Positions 53,905 through 60,500 of a stretch of 64,000 bases of DNA are shown piece after piece; within the stretch, counting starts at the first letter, position 1, and every line of letters starts with the position of its first letter. Location of the stretch: positions 2,170,001 through 2,234,000 of the forward strand of contig CAWGOF010000003.1 of assembly GCA_963824225.1 (NCBI GenBank), given 5' to 3'. Below the pieces are notes generated by a model. It had not been told where the DNA came from. It searched no databases and saw only the letters and a list, made by a program, of their open reading frames with translations. A program made the translations under genes and the position numbers. Origin of the DNA: CAWGOF01 sp963824225 (GTDB taxonomy: Bacteria; Acidobacteriota; Polarisedimenticolia; Polarisedimenticolales; Polarisedimenticolaceae).

Positions 53905-55353
53905 TCGCGGGGGAAGATCGGTCGGTACACGCGCGGCCTCGACGACGGATCGGCCGCGCTCGCGGCCGAAAAGAACGACTTGCACCGTCCTGAGGATGAT
54001 GTACATGTCGGTCAGGAGCGACATGTGCTTGATGTAGTACAGATCCGCCTGCAGTTTCGTGCGTGATTCCTCGATGCTGGCAGCATAGGACTGCATGACC
54101 TGCGCCCAGCCGGTCACGCCCGGATGAACCATGAATCGCTCGGCATAGAACGGAATCTGCTCTGTGAGCTGCTTCACGAAGAATTCCCGCTCCGGTCGCG
54201 GCCCGATCAAGCTCATCTCGCCCCGAAGCACGTTGATCAACTGCGGCACTTCGTCGATGCGGAACTTGCGCAGCCAGCGGCCCACACGTGTGATTCGCGG
54301 ATCATCGGGCCTCGCCCAGACGGGTCCGGTTCGACTCTCCGCTCCGACGATCATGGTGCGAAACTTCAGGATCGTGAACGGAACGCAGCCTCGTCCAAGC
54401 CGCTCCTGGCGGTACAGCACGGGCCCCGGAGAGTCGAGCTTGACCAGCACGGCGGCGACCGCCGTAACGGGGGCGGTCAACACCAAGACGCCGAGCGATG
54501 CAACCAGGTCGAGCGCGCGCTTGAACTGCCGAATGTGGGGCCGCGAGTTGTTCATCGAGGCGGCCAGCAGCCATTCGTCGTTGATGTGCTCGACGGAGAT
54601 CTCGTGTGTCAGCTCCTCGTGGAGAGACACGTAGTCGGCAAGGGCCACACCGCGATACCGAAATGACCTCAAGTGCCGTAGAAGCGTGGTCTCGACCTCG
54701 CCGGGCGCCGCGACGATGAGCTTGTCGACACGGTGAAGCTGAACGAGCTGTCCCAAGGATACGTCGGTCCCGAGCACGGGATAGTCCTCGATGTGCGTGC
54801 CGACGAGCCTCTGCTCCTGCCCGCATTGGACCATGCCCAACACCTGCATGCCCGCCTGTGGATGGCGATGAATCAAGTCGATCGCCCTCCGCGCTTCGCC
54901 GTTCGTGCCGATCACGAGGCATCGGCTCGTCAGGAGCCCGAGCCCGCGCATCATCCGGTGGATCAACTGCATCGCCAACACGGCGACGAGCGCGAGGATG
55001 GCGAAGACGAGTAGGACGCCGCCGGCGACCTGCCAGGAGGAAGTGGCCCACAGGAGCGACGTTGCCAGGAGCGTCCCGGCGACTACCGCGACCGCCGCAG
55101 CCACCAGGGTTCTGCCCAGCCCCGGCAACCGGTCCGACTCGTAGAGTCCGGCAGACCCGAGTGCGACCAGGACGATCCCCCACGACGCGGAGATGGTGAC
55201 GTGATGCGACGCCAGGTAGTCGAGGCCGTCACGCCAGCCCAGTCGTAGGCAAACGGCAGCGAGCATTGCCAACGCCATGCCCGCCGCATGGGACGCACCG
55301 AGGAGCCAGGCGCTCCGGCGCGGAACGGAGCGCGAGGAACAGATGGGCTGCAT
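53869..55353 (-). CDS. Exopolysaccharide-initiating polyprenyl-phosphate sugar-1-phosphate transferase
   Basis: 494 residues. Four N-terminal membrane helices, a CoA-binding-like domain (SRCLVIGTNGEARRAIDLIH), a fifth helix (LVASLGVLVLTAPVTAVAAV), then the catalytic cytoplasmic domain: KLDSPGPVLYRQERLGRG, FTILKFRTM, KFRIDEVPQLINVLRGEMS, IGPRPEREFFVKQL. It ends TVQVVLFGRERGRS, as in sugar transferases linked to exosortase systems (EpsB_2/TIGR03013-like, from memory). It starts capsule or matrix polysaccharide repeat units on undecaprenyl phosphate. It faces away from site E'. Confidence 0.88.
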   Translation of the reverse strand: MQPICSSRSVPRRSAWLLGASHAAGMALAMLAAVCLRLGWRDGLDYLASHHVTISASWGIVLVALGSAGLYESDRLPGLGRTLVAAAVAVVAGTLLATSLLWATSSWQVAGGVLLVFAILALVAVLAMQLIHRMMRGLGLLTSRCLVIGTNGEARRAIDLIHRHPQAGMQVLGMVQCGQEQRLVGTHIEDYPVLGTDVSLGQLVQLHRVDKLIVAAPGEVETTLLRHLRSFRYRGVALADYVSLHEELTHEISVEHINDEWLLAASMNNSRPHIRQFKRALDLVASLGVLVLTAPVTAVAAVLVKLDSPGPVLYRQERLGRGCVPFTILKFRTMIVGAESRTGPVWARPDDPRITRVGRWLRKFRIDEVPQLINVLRGEMSLIGPRPEREFFVKQLTEQIPFYAERFMVHPGVTGWAQVMQSYAASIEESRTKLQADLYYIKHMSLLTDMYIILRTVQVVLFGRERGRSVVEAARVPTDLPPRSTLPEVAAFFR

Positions 55354-55390
55354 GCGCCGGCATAGTACGCAGAGCGATCCGGTTCCGACT

Positions 55391-55435
55391 ATGGGGTGTT
55401 CACCCCGGACCGCGGGCGGTAGGGTTATGCCCCAT
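55391..55435. promoter_or_regulatory. Divergent palindromic motif sites E and E'
   Basis: Plus: GGTAGGGTTATGCCCCAT (55418-55435), -10-like ATACGA at 55457-55462 (21 nt after), 64 nt from the SYLF gene ATG. Minus: GGGGTGAACACCCCAT (complement of 55391-55406), a perfect GGGGTG/CACCCC inverted repeat, facing the sugar-transferase gene with TACTAT 23 nt after it. Confidence 0.62.
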
Positions 55436-55499
55436 GGGGATCGGTCCACGTGCTGCATACGATGCGCTCGGAGTCAGAGAACGGGAAAGGTACGACATC

Positions 55500-56207
55500 A
55501 TGCGAACCCGATTCATCGCGATTCCCCTCGCACTCGTGCTGTCGCTTTCCGTCGCAGCCGCGACCGGATTGATCCAGAAGGACATGCGGACGTTGAACGA
55601 CGCCGTGATCGTCCTCGATGCGCTCGAGAGCGCTGCCGACAAGGGCATTCCGCAGGAGTTGCTCGCCAAGGCCGATTGCATCCTCATCTTCCCGTCCGTC
55701 GGCGCCTTTCTCGTGGGAAGTAATGGAGACCGTGGCGTCGCTTCGTGCCGCCAGCCGGACGGCAAGATGGGCTCCGCGGCGTTCTACTCGCTCGGTGGCG
55801 CGATGGGCTTCCAGCTTGGCGGAGAGTCGGCCGACGTGGTGATGCTCATCATGAACGAGCATGGCGTCGGCCACCTGCTCGCCGACCGATTCACGATCGG
55901 CGGGGAGGCCACAGCCAGACCAGGCCCGGTAGGGCGCACCGCCCAAGCGGCGACCCATGCACAGTCGCAGGCGCAGATCCTCTCCTGGTCCCGGTCGCAC
56001 GGTGTCTTCGTCGGCGCGGCCCTCGACGGTTCGGTCGTCAAGCTGAACCGGGACGCCAACGCACGGCTGTACGGCGGGGAAACTTCCGGGAAGGCGATCC
56101 TGGTCGACTCCAAGCTCGCGGTCCCGCTCCCGGCCCGGCCTCTCGTGGATTCGATCCGCAAGCACATGGCGGCGGCCGTCCCCCCGAACCAAGCAGAGAA
56201 GAGCTAA
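55500..56207 (+). CDS. SYLF-domain (YSC84-like) exported lipid-binding protein, copy 1
   Basis: 235 residues. Signal peptide FIAIPLALVLSLSVAAA-TGL. SYLF/DUF500 domain: GIPQELLAKADCILIFPS, GVASCRQPDGKMGSAAFY, GESADVVMLIMNEHGVGHLL, FTIGGEATARPGPVGR, SWSRSHGVFVGAALDGSVV. Two short differences from copy 2, PSVGAF for PSVAKGAF and GAMGFQ for GASIGFQ, remove residues that are conserved in the family, so this copy may be diverging. It lies 64 nt behind motif site E. Confidence 0.88.
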   Translation: MRTRFIAIPLALVLSLSVAAATGLIQKDMRTLNDAVIVLDALESAADKGIPQELLAKADCILIFPSVGAFLVGSNGDRGVASCRQPDGKMGSAAFYSLGGAMGFQLGGESADVVMLIMNEHGVGHLLADRFTIGGEATARPGPVGRTAQAATHAQSQAQILSWSRSHGVFVGAALDGSVVKLNRDANARLYGGETSGKAILVDSKLAVPLPARPLVDSIRKHMAAAVPPNQAEKS

Positions 56208-56249
56208 GCCTCTTACGTCAAAGAACACAGAAGAGAAAGGTACCAAGTC

Positions 56250-56966
56250 ATGCGAACTCGATTCATCGCGATTCCTCTCGCAATCCTGCTGTCGCTTCCC
56301 GTGGCGGCCGCGACCGGGTTGATCAAGAAAGACAGGAAGACGCTGAACGCCGCCGTGATCGTCCTCGATACCCTCACGAGCGCCCCCGACAAGGGCATTC
56401 CGCAGGAGCTGCTCGCCAAGGCCGATTGCATCCTCATCTTCCCGTCCGTCGCCAAGGGCGCCTTCATCGTGGGAGGCAAAGGAGGCCGTGGCGTCGCCTC
56501 GTGCCGCCAGCCTGACGGCAAGATGGGCTCCGCCGCGTTTTACACGGTCGGTGGCGCGAGCATCGGCTTCCAGATCGGCGGTCAGTCGGCCGACGTCGTG
56601 ATGCTCATCATGAACGAACATGGCGTCGACCACCTGCTCGCCGACCACTTCACGATCGGCGGCGAGGCCACTGCCACTGCCGGCCCGGTCGGACGTACGG
56701 CCAACGCGTCGACGGACGCGCAGTTGCACGCGCAGATCCTCTCGTGGTCCCGCTCGCGCGGTCTATTCGCCGGCGCGGCCCTCGACGGTTCGGTCGTCAA
56801 GCCGAATCGGGACGCCAATGCACGGCTGTACGGCGAGGAAACCACCGGGAAGGCGATCCTGGTGGACTCCAAGCTCGCGGTCCCGGCCTCGGCCCAGCCC
56901 CTCGTGGATTCGATCCGCAAGCACATGGCGGCGGCCGTCGCCAAGGACCAGGCAGAGAAGAGCTGA
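56250..56966 (+). CDS. SYLF-domain (YSC84-like) exported lipid-binding protein, copy 2
   Basis: 238 residues, a tandem duplicate of the gene 42 nt upstream, with the full FPSVAKGAFIVGGKGGRGV and GGASIGFQIGGQSADVV blocks of the family. Signal peptide FIAIPLAILLSLPVAAA. Copies agree at most positions at both DNA and protein level. GAAAGGTACC before each ATG is also shared, showing that the duplicated unit includes the ribosome-site region. Confidence 0.88.
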   Translation: MRTRFIAIPLAILLSLPVAAATGLIKKDRKTLNAAVIVLDTLTSAPDKGIPQELLAKADCILIFPSVAKGAFIVGGKGGRGVASCRQPDGKMGSAAFYTVGGASIGFQIGGQSADVVMLIMNEHGVDHLLADHFTIGGEATATAGPVGRTANASTDAQLHAQILSWSRSRGLFAGAALDGSVVKPNRDANARLYGEETTGKAILVDSKLAVPASAQPLVDSIRKHMAAAVAKDQAEKS

Positions 56967-57008
56967 GCCCGCACGGGTCCCATTTCGAACTTTCAAGGAG
57001 GCACATTC

Positions 57009-57228
57009 GTTTCTCACGGGAGGGATCGGGCTGTACGAGAAAGACGGTTCGTCCAACCTGCCCTCCGAGTTCGACGAGAGCGCCTTCGGTGTGAACGGAG
57101 GCGGCGGCATCGACTGGTTCCTCGGACCGCGCTGGGCGCTCAAGTTCGAGGGGGCGTTGCACGTCGTGACCGGTGAGGATCCGAACACGGTCGTGCTCGG
57201 CACGGGCGGCGTCATGTTCTGGTTCTAG
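57009..57228 (+). pseudogene. C-terminal remnant of an outer membrane beta-barrel protein
   Basis: The reading frame FLTGGIGLYEKDGSSNLPSE, then FGVNGGGGIDWFLGPRW and ALHVVTGEDPNT, ending GGVMFWF, is the last three strands of a small OmpA/OmpW-like barrel. No start codon opens this frame; an AAGGAGG at 56995-57001 is followed by no usable ATG, GTG or TTG. The 5' part has been lost, leaving about 73 codons. Confidence 0.6.
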
Positions 57229-57249
57229 CGGCTGGAGCCGGAGGGGACC

Positions 57250-57495
57250 ATGGACCTGCTGATCTGGCTCGTCATCGGCGGTGTCATCGGCTGGCTCGCC
57301 AGCATCCTGATGAAGACAAATGCCCAGATGGGAATCGTCGCCAACGTGATCGTGGGCATCGTCGGCGCGGCGATCGGAGGGTGGCTCGCAAGCGCACTCC
57401 GCATCGGCGGCGGCGGCGCGATGAGTTACGTCATCGCCGTCGTGGGCGCCGCAATCCTCATCGCGATCCTGCGTGCGGTGGACGTCTTCAAGTAA
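57250..57495 (+). CDS. GlsB/YeaQ/YmgE-family stress membrane protein
   Basis: 81 residues, GGAGGGG before the ATG. Three membrane helices with the family's glycine motifs: LIWLVIGGVIGWLASILMK, ANVIVGIVGAAIGGWLASAL, YVIAVVGAAILIAILRAVDV. Such proteins are commonly induced by general stress. Last gene of the stress island. Confidence 0.9.
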   Translation: MDLLIWLVIGGVIGWLASILMKTNAQMGIVANVIVGIVGAAIGGWLASALRIGGGGAMSYVIAVVGAAILIAILRAVDVFK

Positions 57496-57583
57496 CGACA
57501 GGTCGGGCCACCCTCGAATCCCGTTTGCAGGCTGTGCGATGGGTCAGGTGCGCCCGCATCCATTTGTGTCGCCGGGGGGGGAC

Positions 57584-60500
57584 ATGATCCAACGTATTCG
57601 TTTGCCGCTGACGCTTGCCTTCGGTGTTCTGGCCGTTGCGGTAGTTGCGCGGTTCGTCTCGCCGATCGCGGCCCAGACGTTCGTCGATTCCTCGTTCTCC
57701 TCGGAGCTCGTGACGACGCTCCCGGAGTACAAGGCGGTCGGAGTGACCTGGGCCGCCAACGGGGACATGTACATCGGGCAGCGCGACGGGGTGGTGCGCG
57801 TCTACGCCGCCGGCCAGCTCCTGTCGACGCCATTCATCGACCTCCGCTCGAGTGTCAGCACGTTTCTCGACCGCGGCTTGCTCGGGATGGCGCTCCACCC
57901 GGACTTCGCGCAGAACGGGTACGTCTACCTGGCCTACGGCGGCCCGAAGCTCTCGCGGCTCGTCCGCGTGACGGCCGACCCGTCGAACCATCACGTGGCG
58001 CTGCCGGGCAGCGAGGTCGTACTGATCGGCAGCCTGCCGGCGACGGCAGGGGCCCACACGGCTAGCGCGCTGCGCTTCGCCCCGGACGGTAGGCTGTTCT
58101 TTGGCCATGGGGATACCTGGGGGGAGATCGACTACGCGCCCACCGGGAGAAACTTCGGCTGGCGCTGCTACGAGGGCCCGGAGGCACGGGAGTTCGAATC
58201 GTTCGACGTTGCCGACCCATGCGTCGTGTTCCCGCCTGCAGCGATCGTCACGACCGACTTGGTCAGGGCCGGCGCGTTCTATTCCGGCAACGTCTACCCG
58301 TCGGCCTACGCGCGCAGTTTCTTCTTTGCCGACCACGTCGCGGGTCGGATCCTACGGAAGGTGGTGGACGAGACTGGCGCCGTGACGGACATCCAGCCGT
58401 TCGCCACGGGACTGAACGACCCGGTCGCGCTCGAAATGGGGCCGGACGGTCTTCTGTACTACGTGTCGTTCGTCACGGGACAGATCCGCCGGATCCGCTT
58501 CGACGCCCCGATCGCCCAGCCAACGGTCGCGCCGGCTGCGGGCTACTCCCCGCTCAGCGTGACCTTCACCGGCGACGGCTCCCGCAACCCCCGCGGCGGA
58601 TCGCTGGCGTACCTGTGGGAGTTCGGCGACGGACAGACGTCGACGCTCGCGAACCCGCCGCATACCTACGCGGCCAGCTCCGTCACCACCCCGTATGAGG
58701 CACGACTGACCGTAACCGACGAGCGCGGCAGGTCATCCACGGCGACCGTCCCGGTGACGGTCGGCAGCCTCCCGCCGACACCGACGATCGAGAGTCCGAC
58801 CGACGGCACCGGCGTCGAGCCCGGGCAGCTCATCACGTATCAAGGATCGGCGACGGACCCCGACGAGCTGCTCGACTCGAGCGACCTGAGTTGGACCATG
58901 CTCGTGCACCACGACGATCGCATCGACACGATGTTCGAGTCCGCCGGGACAACGGGGAACTTCGTGGCGCAAGACCCCGGCGAGGCGGGCGAATGCTCGT
59001 ACGAGCTGCGACTGACCGCTACCGACTCGAGTGGTCTCGCGAGCACAGCGGCGATCAACCTGCCGCTGCTGGACCATGCGGACGGCCGCGGCGCTGCGTC
59101 AACCGAGGCGGTCCTCGGGCTCGTCGCCGCGTTCGGGTTCGCCGAGGGAGCGGGCGCGATCACCGCCGACGCATCCGGCAACGCGAACAACGGATCGATC
59201 ACCGGAGCCACTTGGAACACCACGGGCAAGTTCGGCAACTCGCTGACGTTCAACGGGACGAGTCACGTCGTGCTGATTCCGAACTCGGCATCGCTGGACG
59301 TGAGTACCGGAATGACGCTCGAAGCCTGGGTCTATCCGACGACGTCCCAAGCAGGATGGCGGGCCATCATCCAGCGCGAGACAGACGCGTACGTTCTTCA
59401 CAGCAGCTCGAGCTTCGGCGCGATGCGGCCGACCGCGGGCGGGACCTTCTCCGGCGCGTTTGATCACTTCAACGTTCCGTCCGCGCTCCCGTTGAACGCC
59501 TGGTCCCATCTCGCGTTGACCTGGAACGGGGCGACGATGCGGCTCTACGTGAACGGGGTGGAGGGCGCGAACCGGGCGCGAACGGGAACGCTTCAGGGAA
59601 CGGCCGCAGGCGCGCGTGCCGTGCGCATCGGCAACAACGTGCCCTACGCCGAGAGCTTTCTTGGTCGCATCGACGAGGTGCGGATCTACAACCGTGCGTT
59701 GTCGACCGCCGAGATCGCGACCGACATGAGCACACCGATCGGATCGGACGCGACGGCGCCGACCACCCCCGCCTCGCTCGTCGCGACGGCGACGGGCGCG
59801 AGCCAAGTCTCGCTGACCTGGACCGCATCGACCGACACGGGCGGAAGCGGGCTTGCGGGCTACCGCGTCGAGCGTTGCCCGGGAGCGACCTGCAGCGGCT
59901 TCGTCGAGGTCGCAGCACCTGCGACCAATACGTTCGCCGACACGGGGCTTTCGGCCTCGACGACCTACCGCTATCGCATCCGGGCGATCGACGGCACGGG
60001 GAATTCGAGCGGCTACTCGAACATCGCCGCCGCGACGACGCAGGCATCGTCCGACACCACGGCGCCGACCACCCCCGCCTCGCTCGTCGCGACGGCGACG
60101 GGCGCGAGCCAAGTCTCGCTGACCTGGACCGCATCGACCGACACGGGCGGAAGCGGGCTTGCGGGCTACCGCGTCGAGCGTTGCCCGGGAGCGACCTGCA
60201 GCGGCTTCGTCGAGGTCGCAGCACCTGCGACCAATACGTTCGCCGACACGGGGCTTTCGGCCTCGACGACCTACCGCTATCGCATCCGGGCGATCGACGG
60301 CACGGGGAATTCGAGCGGCTACTCGAACATCGCCGCGGTAACAACGCAGGCATCGTCCGGCACGACACCGACCACTCCTACGTCGCTCGTCGCGACCGCC
60401 AACGGCGAGAGCCGGATCGATCTGATCTGGACCGCCTCGACGACGGGCTCGGGCATCAGCGGCCTCGAATGGCCGGGCACGGGCTCCGTGCGGCGCATGC

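Larger units (their letters stand above)
55500..56966 (+). repeat. Tandem gene duplication (two SYLF genes)
   Basis: Unit length about 0.74 kb: 55486-56207 and 56236-56966. The second copy carries two small insertions (6 and 3 bases) relative to the first. High identity across the whole unit indicates a fairly recent event. Confidence 0.8.
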
